This document shows, one piece after another, positions 43,734 through 55,628 of a stretch of 64,000 nucleotides of DNA (positions are counted from its first letter, which is position 1; the number at the start of each line of letters is the position of its first letter). This stretch comes from Pristionchus mayeri (lineage: Eukaryota; Nematoda; Chromadorea; Rhabditida; Neodiplogasteridae): contig BTRK01000005.1 of the NCBI GenBank assembly GCA_036245805.1, forward strand, positions 45,681,216 to 45,745,215. Reading direction: 5' to 3'. The notes below the pieces were generated by a model, which was given only the letters and a program-made list of their open reading frames with translations, was not told the DNA's origin and did not search any database. The position numbers were made by a program, and so were the translations under genes.

Positions 43734-45976
43734 TCACAATACGTTATAATAAACTGTGTCCGACTTCATTTCGTTTTTGAATCCGAAAATGTGATGGATC
43801 GCCTCTGGGGCGCACACATATCGTGCATCGAGATGGGCGCGGATCTCATCGACGATGATTCCGTCTCCGTCTCTCTGTCCGGTACGGAAGAGGCTGAGAT
43901 AAGCGCGATCGGGTCCTTTGTAGACATACTTGAAGAGATACTTCACTGCTTCGATGAACGCGCAGATTTCGACGTTGGCATGCGCATTGTACATCAGCAG
44001 GAAGTAAACATTGTAGGGCACAATGTGCCGGTTGTCGAGATTGTGCCCTCCGTACTCGACGACCCTCCCGTCATCCCTCCTACGGTACTGGGGGTATCCG
44101 TCGACGTCGAGATTTGTACTGTCCCGGAACTCTTTGGGGAAGTGTTTGGAGCATTGTCCATCTCTCAATGAATCTGGATTGAGTGCACCGCAAGGTCGAT
44201 GGAGCATGTTCGCGGTGACGATGTGGTACAGCTCCGGATCCGTCTCGGGGTTCGGGATCTCCGCTTGGACTAACCTGTCGACGTCCTCGGGAGTGCGCGG
44301 CTTAGTGTCCTCACTCATGATGAGTAGAATGTGAACATGAGGGAGGCCTCTCTTCTGCCATTCGAACACTCCGATGTAGGCTACGACGCGACCGAGCTTG
44401 TTACGATGGAGCAGATCATCGAACACTCTGTCGACCTGAGACACGCAAATTAGGATAGTCAATTGAGAAGAAGCAGCGAACATTGAACTAACCTTTAGTT
44501 TGAAGACCCTTGCGATGAGATCAGGTCGATCAGAAGCAGTCTGACCGGGTTCGAGATTCTCAGTGATCTCCTTCCACGCTGGGTTGCACGTGAAGGTAAA
44601 GAAGATATCCGGCTTGCCGTACTTGGAGACGATCGCCATCGCGTCTTGGAAATCCAGGGTCATGGCTCGAGGACTACCCGGATGAGTCGAAGGGAGGATG
44701 GTCCTCTTTCCCGGAACATCTGAATCTCCGGCAAGGTAGTCCTGAAATGTCAAAGCATGCAAATCAAACACCGAGAACTCCTTTTTGAAATTCCTTTTTG
44801 AAAAATATTTTCATTTTTGTCACCTGTACAGCCCTGTAGGAGGCGCTCCGAAGCTGGTTTTGATTGGAGCGGAAATAGTTGAGTCGATTCTGTTCGATCT
44901 AAAATTCATGGAAAGTTAAAATTATAGAGGTTGTAAAGTGAATTCCATGCGACGAAGTACTCACCTTGACCCAGGAGTCAACAGCGAACTGCTGGAAGAG
45001 GGCTTTTCCATGGTGGATGGGGTTGAATTTCCCTTCCCGGACCATCAGTAGGTAGCTGTAATACTCCTTCTGAGTGATGCGAGTCCTCTTCCTGTCCGAT
45101 GGCTTCTTCTCCAGTCCTGGGTGCCACCCGTCCTTTCCCGTGGGGAAGAACACGGGATATGTGAGGGGATCGCAGATCTTGTCGATATCCCGAATCGTTG
45201 TGAGTCCTCCCCCTCGGGGATGTACTGCCAGAGATCGAGTGGCGGGTACATCATCGTCTTCACCCACGTAGACAACGGCCACTTCGTTTGCTTGAGGCAC
45301 GTTGTACCTACGGGGATCCTTTGACGTAGTGGGATCAAAGATCATTCGGACGGGGGCGGCAGGTCGGCCTTCTTCGGCTGCATCTCTCTCCTCTTTCTCC
45401 TCCACCTCAGCCAGCATTTTGTATGCTTGGGCAAAGGGATTGACCCTCGAGATCATGCTGCTGAGATCGGCCATCACTTGAGGATCACAGCTCACATTGG
45501 CAGGATTGCCCAGTCTCTCGCTGGCTGCTTAGGCGGTATCCAGAATGTAGATCTGACCGTAAGATGGTCTTTGGCCAGGTTCTGGATGGAGGGGACCGGC
45601 CAGATGGTACACCTGCGCGTGAATACGGAAGCAGTATGGGCCGCGCCCCCCTCGGGATATCGAGTTGTGCGCCCATGGATGCCATTGAGAGGGCAGAGTT
45701 AAACTGCCGAATGAACTTCTGGAAATTCTTGGCATCTGAGGAATCGTCGAGGAGGAGAGAGCGGATTTCAGCAGGAAAATCAGCGAACTTGTCCTCAATT
45801 GTGGTCGCCAACGTAAAATTACAGCACAGATTGATTTTATCTGTACTGCCGCTCACTTCTCCTGCAGAGAGGTTACGGTAGAATAACGGGATATGACTGT
45901 TTTCGGTATCTAATTTACACACGTTATCATTTTTATCTCGATTGGCGAGCATGCATAACGGAGACAACCTTTTCAT
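43734..45976 (-). pseudogene. Helitron Rep domain fragment (HUH endonuclease part)
   Basis: Helitron N-terminal region in three or more frames. 45976-45500: FRNLS/CCNFTL, FQKFIRQFNSALSMASMGAQ, then GPYCFRIHAQVYHLAGPL in another frame. 45495-44899: YNVPQANEVAVVYVGEDDD, HPRGGGLTTI, DPLTYPVFFPTGKDGWH, FQQFAVDSWVK. A small exon near 44810-44898 (IEQNRLNYFRSNQNQLRSAS) follows. 44771-43734: DYLAGDSDVPGKRTILPS, KPDIFFTFTCNPAW, then the metal-binding HVH (KRGLPHVHILL) and a tyrosine segment (KYLFKYVYKG). Introns are short. The sequence stops at TVYYNVL, before the helicase domain, so rolling-circle replication functions are lost. Confidence 0.85.
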
Positions 45977-46849
45977 AGCCCTTTTGGAATGTTCTGTAGT
46001 TTCTGATCAATTTATGTAACGCTCTCTCCATCTTCACTATCTCGCTTTTTCTGACAGACGAAAGGTAATGCGGCCAAATGGAATAACGGTAATATTTAAC
46101 TTGGCGTACCTGTGAAGAAGCGGGCGCCGCAGTGGCTGCACGTGATGTCCATTGCGCCGAGGTAGTTCGGATCGGTCGCCTGTCTTTCCCTCTCCTAATT
46201 TCTGCTCACTCTCATCCTATCTCGATCCCCAGACCTCCTTCGCTCACTAACTTCCTCGTCCTTTTCAATCATCCTCTCCCTCTTCCTCTCTCGATCTTCC
46301 TTCCTTCTCTCTTCTCGATCATCATCTTCTTCGTCTTACCTACTGATCCTCTTCCGTTGTCTATCCTCGTCGCTGATCTCTTCTCTCTCCTCTTGACTCA
46401 TCGAAGCTCTTCTCTGTCTATGTCTCTCTCGATCAGCAGCGAGTCTCGTGTCTTTTTCCTGTGGAGTTTCGCTTGCACGTGAGACCCGTTTTCTTTCCGC
46501 ATCGGCGATGTTTCTAAATATTCATTAGTCGGTATATGGTTAGATTACAGTAAATGCTCGTTTTCTGACCGGGAATAGTGCACGCAGAATGAATAGAGTC
46601 AATGCATGACCATAGAAAGTTCAAGAACTTTACAGAATTTCGAAAGTATTTCAAACGAATTCACTCAATATTCTAAAATCACTCACCTCGTCCGCGAGCG
46701 AGTCCTCCCTGCGATTGGCCCCTGTGATGTCGATGTAGAGGGCGGAGGTTCAGGCGGAGGGTCGATGGGCGGAGGGTCGGTGCGCGAAGTGGACGGGTGC
46801 ATGATTGGTTGTAGACAATTGAGTTGTAGTTCTGATCTGAGCTCTCCTT

Positions 46850-46990
46850 ATATAGGGGACTTTCGAAAACTTTCGAAACTCCTCAGGTTGGGGGGAGGGT
46901 TGCGAAACTCCACAGGGTGAGACTTTCGAAAAATTTCGAAACTTCACGGGTTGAGGGGAGACTTTCGAAAACTTTCGAAACTCCATAGGG
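46850..46990. repeat. Tandem repeat, ~45-65 bp unit
   Basis: Three units of GACTTTCGAAAACTTTCGAA followed by ACTCC-x-AGGGTGAGG. Part of the Helitron. Confidence 0.65.
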
Positions 46991-47003
46991 TGAGGGAAAA
47001 TCA

Positions 47004-48060
47004 TGAATATGACCCACGGAATAATAGGTGGCCCATGGTTAATTATCGATTGCATACGGTAGTTGACTCAATGCTAATTATTGATTGGCATACGGTAATT
47101 GAAAGATCAAAGATCAAAATCATAAATCTGACCCACGGAATAATAGGTGACCAATGGCTAATTATCGACTGGCATACGGTAATTGACTCAATGCTAATTA
47201 TTGATTGGCATACGATAATTGAAAGATCAAAGATCAAAATCATAAATCTGACCCGCGGAATAATAGGTGACCCATGGCTAATTATCGATTGGTGTACTGT
47301 AGGTACCCAATGCTAATTATTGATTGGCATACGATAATTGAAAGATCAAAGATCAAAATCATAAATCTGACCCACGGAATAATAGGTGATCCATGGCTAA
47401 TTATCGATTGGTGTACTGTAGGTACGCAATGCTAATTATTGATTGGCATACGATAATTGAAAGATCAAAGATCAAAATCATAAATCTGACCAGCGGATTA
47501 ATAGGTGACCCATGGCTAATTATCGATTGGTGTACTGTAGGTACCCAATGCTAATTATTGATTGGCATACAGTAATTGAAAGATCAAAGATCAAAATCAT
47601 AAATCTGACCCACGGAATAATAGGTGACCCATGGCTAATTATCGATTGGCATACGGTAGTTGACCCAATGCTAATTATTGATTGGCATACGGCAATTGAA
47701 AGATCAAAGATCAAAATCATAAATCTGACCCGCGGAATAATAGGTGACCCATGGCTAATTATCGATTGGTGTACTGTAGGTACCCAATGCTAATTATTGA
47801 TTGGCATACAGTAATTGAAAGATCAAAGATCAAAATCATAAATCTGACCCACGGAATAATAGGTGACCCATGGCTAATTATCGATTGGTGTACTGTAGGT
47901 ACCCAATGCTAATTATTGATTGGCATACAGTAATTGAAAGATCAAAGATCAAAATCATAAATCTGACCCACGGAATAATAGGTGACCCATGGCTAATTAT
48001 CGATTGGCATACGGTAGTTGACCCAATGTTAATTATTGATTGGTATACGGTAGTGGTCCG
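47004..48060. repeat. Minisatellite, ~119-120 bp unit, about 9 copies
   Basis: Each unit contains GACCCACGGAATAATAGGTG, CTAATTATCGATTGG, CTAATTATTGATTGGCATAC and GAAAGATCAAAGATCAAAAT. Units are contiguous and differ by a few substitutions (GACCCACGG or GACCCGCGG; GGCATACGG or GGTGTACTG). Confidence 0.9.
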
Positions 48061-48104
48061 ATTCCCTGCTAAGATCACCCATCCCTCCCCTCCCTATTTC
48101 GCAA

Positions 48105-48135
48105 TCCGGACAGACGGACAGACGGACAGACGCAC
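48105..48135. repeat. Short tandem repeat GGACAGAC
   Basis: Three to four units of GGACAGAC just inside the Helitron 5' terminus. Confidence 0.7.
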
Positions 48136-48340
48136 ACAGCGCTTTATATATAGGTATGGATGTTTGCCAAATACCAAGTTTTCATCAATATTCAATAGGT
48201 AAACAATATGCAAATGTAAATAGTTTATCCAAGTTTTGGGGTACAGCAATTGACAGTGAGCTTAGTAGGCTGTGCTGTACAGAATCAACTCCAAGAAGAG
48301 TGATTTCATATGAGTTCAAACCAATACATACCTTTTTTAG

Positions 48341-48688
48341 TTGGATTTCTACTCCAGCTTGCTTCTCAACGTCGCTATCTCTATATCGAGCAGGCTGACA
48401 ACGACCCGATGAGGAACGAGAGAAATGTTTTCTTTGGACTGCGGAACTTCGAGTGGAGACCAATTCTTATCAAAATGATGTCATCAAATCTCGATGAATT
48501 GCATATTAAAAATATGTATTTTCCTAATTTTCTATCAACGAAGTGCCTGTATTCAATCAGAACGGTAAGATCATTTGTGATATCTCCCTTTTTTAAAATA
48601 GTCTGATAAAGAAAACAAACATGTTCAGAGCGTAAACATTCTAAGGACGACTGATGGCATTCCCAACAAACACTTTGTAATGCGATGA
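48341..48688 (+). pseudogene. FB9: last two exons of an F-box-like gene
   Basis: Exon 48341-48564 is exactly 224 bp, the same as exon 6 of FB6-FB8, with the tag acceptor and gtaaga donor (VGFLLQLASQRRYLYIEQAD, RPILIKMMSSNLDELHI). Exon 48629-48688 is exactly 60 bp including TGA (SVNILRTTDG, ending HFVMR). A possible worn exon 5 lies at about 48258-48330 (TPRRVISYEF). The F-box exons are missing: the Helitron lies where they should be, between the orphan upstream motif at 43673 and these exons. The remaining exons are undamaged, which suggests recent loss. Confidence 0.75.
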
Positions 48689-50641
48689 TTTCAACGGATA
48701 TTTTGCACATAATTACATTTAAAAAGGTGAATCGTTGCTTTATTTGATGTATACACACACTCTAACAGAATAACCATCGAAAAAAAACAATTATCACGTT
48801 CTTGAGTCAGCTCCATTAGAGCCGAACAATACAAATTGACACTTACCATCGTTATCAGTATGGAAATGGTTGTGCCAACGTTTGTCTAAGACTTGGGAAT
48901 ACTGTCATATCTTCCGTAATATGCGCACAATTAAATGCCAAACATTTCTCGCATTTATGAATATATATATCACATGTTGAGTCCACTATTGGTTTACCCC
49001 AATTATACTGTTTTCCAACATCATCATGACCTATCCCCACGCATTTTCGAAATCTCATATCTCAGTTGCACTCACTGAAATCTAAGTATGGAGGACGATA
49101 CGTGATCAAAATAAGGAAGCTCGGTGCAAATTTCGCGAAATTATGTTTAAAATTGCCAAGTTCTCTCTAGCAAGGTAGGACTTAGCCACACATCTAATCA
49201 TCCCACTCTTCTCCCTTCCCACTAGAAGACTAGTACTCTCGTCGTCTGCACCTCACAGCACCTGTGTACTAACAGCTCAGTTCAGTGCAGTATCTACGCG
49301 AAAACGCGTTCTCTGTAATTGTGCCGACTTCATTACCCGCTGTCTGTAATAGTGTATCTGCAATAGTTCCGACTTCATGACGTTTTGTCTGTAATAGTGC
49401 CTCTCAATTAGTGCCGACATTTCAACGATCGTCCGAAGCTCAAAATTTAAGACTATACTTAATAAGGACAATCAATCCTTCTACCGTGAGTTGTAGCAAA
49501 CATCTCAATGTTGGGTTGTAGTGGGATTTCAGAACATAGCCTGTGAAATTGACGGTTTTGCGCATATCCCCACTATGAGCGCAGACATCCACAGATGGTC
49601 TCAGCAGATAAGAAAGACGTAGAAGTTCTTAGGTTTCGTTCTAAAACACCAACCTACCCTCGCGGCCATTCCTTGTTAGAAAGAAATTGAGCCACGCATC
49701 TGTCACTCCAATTGTTGAGCGCCTCGCAGTCTTTGCTCTGCATTACACCTGTATTCGGTGAAAGGTGCAATGTGGGTGCTGTAATGTCATTTATAGAGGC
49801 AGTTGTAATGTCACTGGCCATCAGTGGATGCAAGGTTTTCGCTGCGGACTCATGAATGTCATCGGTACAGGTCTTTCCGCCTTTGATATATCAAAGGCGG
49901 CATGACGTCATAGTTCTCATCCGACCTAGTGCCGGTCATCAGGATCTCCCGTGCGCTTTTTCGCTTTTGCTATATGCCGCACGCGCCATGCGCTCATATT
50001 TTGCCCGCCTTGCAGCATCTCTCAGCCTTAATTAATTAATACACACATTAATTACTTGCTAATTACGCGACCTTCAGTATACCTGCTCTTCCACCTCGTA
50101 GCAACTCGCCACTCGCCAGTGGTCGAGCTTTCCCTGCGGACTCACGAGGCGGTCCGGATGCATTTACAGCGCTCGCCATTCTCCTCGCGATTCCCGCAAT
50201 GAGAATCGTAGTGAAGTGTGCTAAGCGAATATCAACACGATACTCGACACTGCTCGGCCTGCTCGTCGGGAGTGTGTCTGTGCATATTTATGATATTTAT
50301 TTTTAGAAATAACGCGAAATCACGGTCCCAGGAAACCCATTTATGTGTATATTATAAAGCCGATGCATACACAGAGTGTCATTCAGATTCAGAATGATGC
50401 TGATGTTCAATTAAGAAAAAATGCTAGGGAATGTTCACGATATTGAACTATCGAAAAACAAACATAGTCATGAATCGGACAGTTATCCTTTTGGAATTTT
50501 TTTGCGCAGATATGTTTCATGGAATCTAAATAGTTATTGAGCGTTTCCTCACTTGCGTAACTGAAACGTACCCGAACATTCAATAATTATTTGCGCGCTC
50601 AAAAAAGAGGAACCCTAAAGTAGTGGCCGATTATATTACAG
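48689..50641. other. Intergenic, small repeats only
   Basis: A minus-strand cysteine-containing frame at 48855-49058 (KCEKCLAFNCAH) is open but unassigned. Three imperfect copies of GTGCCGACTTCATTACCCGC / CTGTAATAGTG lie at about 49315-49425. The first exon(s) of GR1 may lie at 50.3-50.6 kb but are not identified. Confidence 0.35.
49873..49935. repeat. Half copy of small hairpin repeat
   Basis: CGCCTTTGATATATCAAAGG CG is a perfect palindrome, followed by ATGACGTCATAGTTCTCATC, which matches the repeat at 11978-12061. Confidence 0.55.
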
Positions 50642-51036
50642 ATAATTGGAGTATTGAGCGATATCATGCTTCAACTTATTTGGGATCCATTGGGGCTTCT
50701 GCCTACAATTTGTATTATGAGGTAAGTGAATTGATTATTCCCAAAATTTCAAAACAAATTCTTCAGAGAATCTCCCACGTTACCAATCCCTGGATCTCCG
50801 AGTTTATATCAAGTTTGTTTTTTTTTCAAAAATAAATTGTTCAAGTGGTATTTTAGCCAGGTCAGGAAAAGCTCAAGGATCACGCGGACATTTATAACAT
50901 TAGAATACAATAGCTTCGAAATTTCAATTTCGTCTGAAAAAAATTCAATATCGTCCTATCCCGTTTTGATGTGTGATTCTGAATGAATTTACTTTGGTTT
51001 TTTTAAAAGTGTTTCTGAAATAAACTCGCATGGTAA

Positions 51037-52053
51037 CACGCGTATCACGAGTCAGTGGAGGAGTGCGGGAACATTTTGCACTTTTTAATCTCGAATTAGC
51101 CCCTTATTATGTTCTAGTAATACCCTGGAGTAGTGAATTCGAAAAATATAGGTGACAGGTCCCAGAGCCGGCTTTTAGGAATTTTCCCGTTGTGTGCCTG
51201 GCTCCACTGTATTTTAGCTCCCAGTGCTGCTACAGAGCTCATATTGAGCTCAAAATGAGCGGAAAATTATTCTGAACAAGTGTGAAAAAATTTACAGATT
51301 ATGAATTTTGAGAGGGTTGTTTCTCAAATATTTTCGCTATTCTCGAGGTCCACTAAACCTTGTATGTAGCTATTGTATATATATGTATGATAAATAATCT
51401 TGTCTTTGAGATGTGTAAAAATGCGATAAATCTAGATCGAAAAAATCGAGTTTTTAAACTTTTCAAAACTTTGAATTTTTCAATGCCAAATTTATCAGAA
51501 CATTGAGAAAACTAATAAATCACACCGAGTTCTTATTGAATGTGAAGTTAGGGTTCACTAGACTGAATTTGTTATCATGCTACGCCAATTTGATATCTTT
51601 GACGCGAAATATCGAAACAACCCCCCCCTCGATTTTTGATTTTATATTTTTCTTAGATGTATGAAGACATCTTCTTTCTTTTTATGCAATACAAATCCGC
51701 TGTATGTTTCCTGCGTGATGGAGAAAACATATTTGAAAGTTTCGGATTCAAAATTTTTAGTCATATATTTTTAACTTGCCATTATTTCGAAAAGTTCTCA
51801 ACATAAAAGTTGTTCAGAATAATTTTCCACTCATTTTGAGCCCAATATGAGCTCAGTAGCAGCACTGGGAGCTGAAATACAGTGGAGCCAGGCACAAAAC
51901 CGGAAAATTCCTAAAAGCCGGCTCCGGGACTTGTCACCTACATTTTTCGAATTCACTACTCCAGGGTATTACTACAACATAATAATGGGCTAATTCGAGA
52001 TTAAAAATTTCAAAATTTTCCCGAGGTCTGAATTACATCCATTGATACACGTG
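51037..52053. mobile_element. Foldback element, family B, copy 2
   Basis: Ends CACGCGTATCACGAGTCAGT and GATACACGTG; flanked by GTAA at 51033-51036 and 52054-52057. Arms about 270 bp. It lies in the GR1 intron between TM2 and TM3. Confidence 0.8.
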
Positions 52054-52559
52054 GTAAATTGAAATTTGTTTCGCGAAAACTTAAAGTATATAAAGTTATG
52101 TTTTGTGAATACCTCTAATTTTCTAGATGTTGCTTTTGCTCCTCATTTAAATTATATCCTTTAAATTTCGCATCGTATGTTCGGTGTATCTCGCCTCTCA
52201 CGAGATATTCGAACTGACTGTGTGCAAAGGCCATTTTTTGGCGTTCGGGTTTTCAACGGTTTTGCGCTTCCCTGGGTCCGACTAAGACTCTCGGAAAAGT
52301 CTTCACGACTTTGAATTGCTACATCGGTCACCGTCTCATCACATAGTTTATTGATAGCTTATCACCCTTCAAAATTGGGCTACGTCGCTAAATTTCCGTC
52401 CCACCAGCTAACTGTTATGATATATCTGCCTACATCGTTTGTTGGTCATCCATATCTTATCGAATTGATTCGCTTGATTCAAAGCATATAACCTCGAAAA
52501 CTGTTCGAGTGTGGACCTTTTTAGAGGGTGGGCACTTCTTCTTGAGACATATTCATTAA

Positions 52560-52878
52560 GGGGTTTATGCTCGCATAACTAGGATGCTAACTTAATTTCT
52601 CGTGTAAAAAAAAGTCACTTGATTTGATATTGATTTTCACCCTATTTTATCCATATTGATCCGTCGCGTCGCGCAATTGCAAGTGAAGAATAACTAAATC
52701 ACTGGCATTTTTCTGCTCGTAATGGAAATTAGGAGTTTATTAAGTTAAGTTTCACTTCCAATTGAGCGACGTGCCCTAAGGAAAGGGATACAATGTGGTG
52801 GTGAAAATCAATTTAAAATCAAGTGAAATCGTTTTTACATGCGAAACTAAGTTGGCCCCCTATGCGAGCATAAACCCC
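52560..52878. mobile_element. Small foldback MITE
   Basis: Ends GGGGTTTATGCTCGCATA and the complement, with an inner inverted pair (AGTCACTTGATTTGATATTG / CAAGTGAAATCG side). About 320 bp, TA-rich flanks, non-coding. Confidence 0.7.
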
Positions 52879-52956
52879 TACATCGAAACTTTTCGAGAAG
52901 ACGCATCTTCCCTATAAAAACTGAAATCCGCATTATAGTTCTCTTATTGGAATCGC

Positions 52957-53808
52957 ACAGCAAGTCAACTCAGAAAAAAAGGTTCATTTGCGTGGCAGAA
53001 CGATTTTTGGATCGAACTCGCCGTTTCACTATGACCAATTATCGCCCCCAGAGTCGGTAGGTTCCTCCCAAATGTTTTCCCCCTTTTTTTTCATTCCTCC
53101 CAAATGTCGAAAAAGAGAGCTGTTGAAGTTATCCACATTGCGAATCATCTAAATTCGTTACTTTCCGAGTTAATCCGGAAATGAGATCTTCATCGATCCC
53201 TGAAACGTAATTAAAATCTGAGAACATTTCGTCGAAATCGATGTTGCTTACTTCAGAGCTATCTCCTCCGAGGGGAATGAAGATACAGATACGGCGTTTG
53301 TGCAGAAAATTCCCCAAACACCTTCTGCACAATCTGACTATGCCCGATTTTTAGATTTCGATCATATTCGGATGTAGCATTCGAAAAAGCTCCCAAGAAC
53401 ATGCTTTTGGCAATGCAATAAACGAATAAGATCGAAATCTAAAATTCGGGCGTAGTCAGATTGTGCGGAAGGTGTTTTGGGAATTTCCTGCACGCCTTAT
53501 CTGTATCTTCATTCCCCTCGGATGAGATAGCTCTGAAGTAAGCAACATCGATTTCGACGAAATGTTCTCAGATTGTAATTACGTTTCAGGGATCGATGAA
53601 GATCTCATTTCCTGATTGACTCGGAAAGCAACGAATTTAGATATGCTTCGCAATGTGGATAACTTCAACAGCTCTCTTTTTCGACATCTGGAAGGAATCT
53701 CCACCTACCGACTCTGGGGGCGATAATTGGTCATAGTGAAAAGGCGAGTTCGATACTAAAATCGATCTGCCACGCAAATGAACCTTTTTTCTGAGTTGAC
53801 TTGCTGTG
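52957..53808. mobile_element. Foldback element with coding-like arms
   Basis: Arms of about 370 bp (GCAAGTCAACTCAGAAAAAA at the left, complement at the right). The left arm read on the minus strand is open for 67 codons (NFLHKRRICIFIPLGGDSSE, FDEMFSDFNYVSGIDEDL), with potential splice signals (GAAGTAAGC, GTTTCAG). The same frame in the right arm is broken. It may carry a host gene fragment; identity unknown. Confidence 0.6.
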
Positions 53809-55628
53809 AATCGTATTGGAATGAATTGCATCATTTTCATATATGTTTCACATGCACTATATAGATCATACATATAGTGCACGTGAAACATTTATGAAAA
53901 TGAAGCAATTCATTCGACCAGGTCGAGCAATCCGACTTTTCAATTGCTCTAGGCTCCGAGGGGCTCAATTTCGATGGGTTGTGAAGTACTTTCCCCTGAA
54001 ATTAAGCTAACAAACTTAGGAAATGATAGGACTTCCCGTTGAAGAGCTGCAGATTTCGAAATAATCGTGTTCTGATTCATCCACTGAAATCAACACTTTT
54101 TGGATTCCCCTGTCTACCACACGCGTTCGAATCCGGATTTTTTGTGCTTAGTAGAACAAAGAACTCCTACCCAAGTGTTCCTCAATTGGGTAGAATCAGA
54201 ATCCCAGAAGTATTCGATAACCTGAATTTATCCCAAAACGCTCAAAATAGCCGTTTTCCGATTTTAATTTTGTGAGACTTATCAACTTCTTGCCATGCTG
54301 CGTAGATCCAAAGCAAATGTATGGTAGTAATCTACCTCCATGGCCATAACACATGGTATTCAGAAAATCATGAGAGTCTAGGCACGTCAACAGAAATTTG
54401 AAAAATAAAAAAGAAAGAAACTTATAAACCAATCTAATACTTCGAACCAGAATCTTTCAAACCGCGTCGGCAATATATATATTTTTTTTAAAATTCGAGT
54501 ATGGACGTTGCGTATTTCTCATTCCATGCCAATATCAACACTTCAACTGATCAAAATATCAATGTCTACTGTAAAATGCTCCTCAATTGCCTCTGCAGAT
54601 GTGACTTTTTAGGAAATGTGGGGCTTGACTATTGAGGCTCAACTTTTGGTCTTCGCTGCTGGTTTCATTGAAAGACACCAGGTGAGTCGTCAAGTTGAGC
54701 ATCGCTCCAATCAAATTTAAGATACCAGTCGACTAGGAACGCTCTTCTTAGGAAGTGTTATATTTAGTGATTTTTTCATAAAATCGAAGTATTTTTCAAT
54801 TTAAAAATACAATGTACTCGTATCTGTCGTAGGAAAGAAACAGAATGGTTCTTGATAAGAAATGATAATATAACATTTAAAAAAAATAAGAAAGAAATGG
54901 GGAGTTTATTTGAAGGCGGTGCAAGCACCAGGGTCAAGTGGAAGCTATCAGTGCTTACTCGTTTTCTATTCATGCTGGCTATAACAGTAATCCTAATCGC
55001 CGTACTTTTATTGCTTAAGGTAAGTAAGCAGTGCATATTGATGAGACTTTGCTGTTCAGATTGCAGAAATGTAAACAGACTCTGAGTATGCAATTTTGAA
55101 GGTACTGTTCATCTATTGTTTTCATTTCGAAACACGAAAGTTCAATCGAAATCGAATATGATATTGCTTAATTGTTAATTAATTAAATTGAAATTGATGG
55201 CAAGGATCACTGAGTGTCCCCTTTGATACCATACATAGAGCTCTCTTATTGGATTATTTCCGTTGAATTTTCAGTTATTTTACAGTAGTTCTACGTAGCT
55301 TATGACGGTTTGTTTATTTAGCGCGCAACTATAACATACTCGAGCAGTAAACATTGTGTTTCTAATAAGATAACCATAATCATTTATGATTAGGGTCGGA
55401 AACCGCTAATGTCGCACAAAGCTACACGTTAGATCCGTTGCACCTACACCTTAAAGCCCACACCGACTCCCAATAAGTCGGATATCTCACGAATATTTCC
55501 CTATGATATCCGGTCTTATCTCTTGGTGGATAGATAAATTCAAATATACATTGAAATAGATTGCATCAGACGCTCGCAACTCGTTGGCCTTCGCTTGACG
55601 TCTGGAGTGCCAGATGCTTCGACTTCGA

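Larger units (their letters stand above)
43730..48155 (-). mobile_element. 3'-truncated Helitron
   Basis: The minus-strand 5' end near 48155 reads CCTATATATAAAGCGCTGTG, a typical Helitron start (TATATATAAA), followed by a CGTCTGTC repeat. Then come a minisatellite (47004-48060), a second repeat (46850-46990), a polypyrimidine stretch (46180-46480) and the Rep fragment. No helicase domain and no 3' hairpin with CTRR are seen. It separates the upstream motif from the 3' exons of FB9. Confidence 0.75.

Noticed and set aside
46132..46482. 116-codon plus-strand frame rich in Ser, Leu and Pro
   Set aside because: Low-complexity polypyrimidine DNA of the Helitron; no domain or splice context.
47004..48060. 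Regular repeats resembling a CRISPR array
   Set aside because: Units are contiguous 120-bp tandem copies with no unique spacers, lie inside a Helitron, and the genome is eukaryotic.
48855..49058. Minus-strand cysteine-containing frame
   Set aside because: It could be an exon of an unknown gene, but no splice partners, signal or domain could be recognised.
53129..53332. Independent minus-strand gene
   Set aside because: It lies within an arm of a foldback element and its copy in the other arm is broken; reported as possible captured sequence instead.
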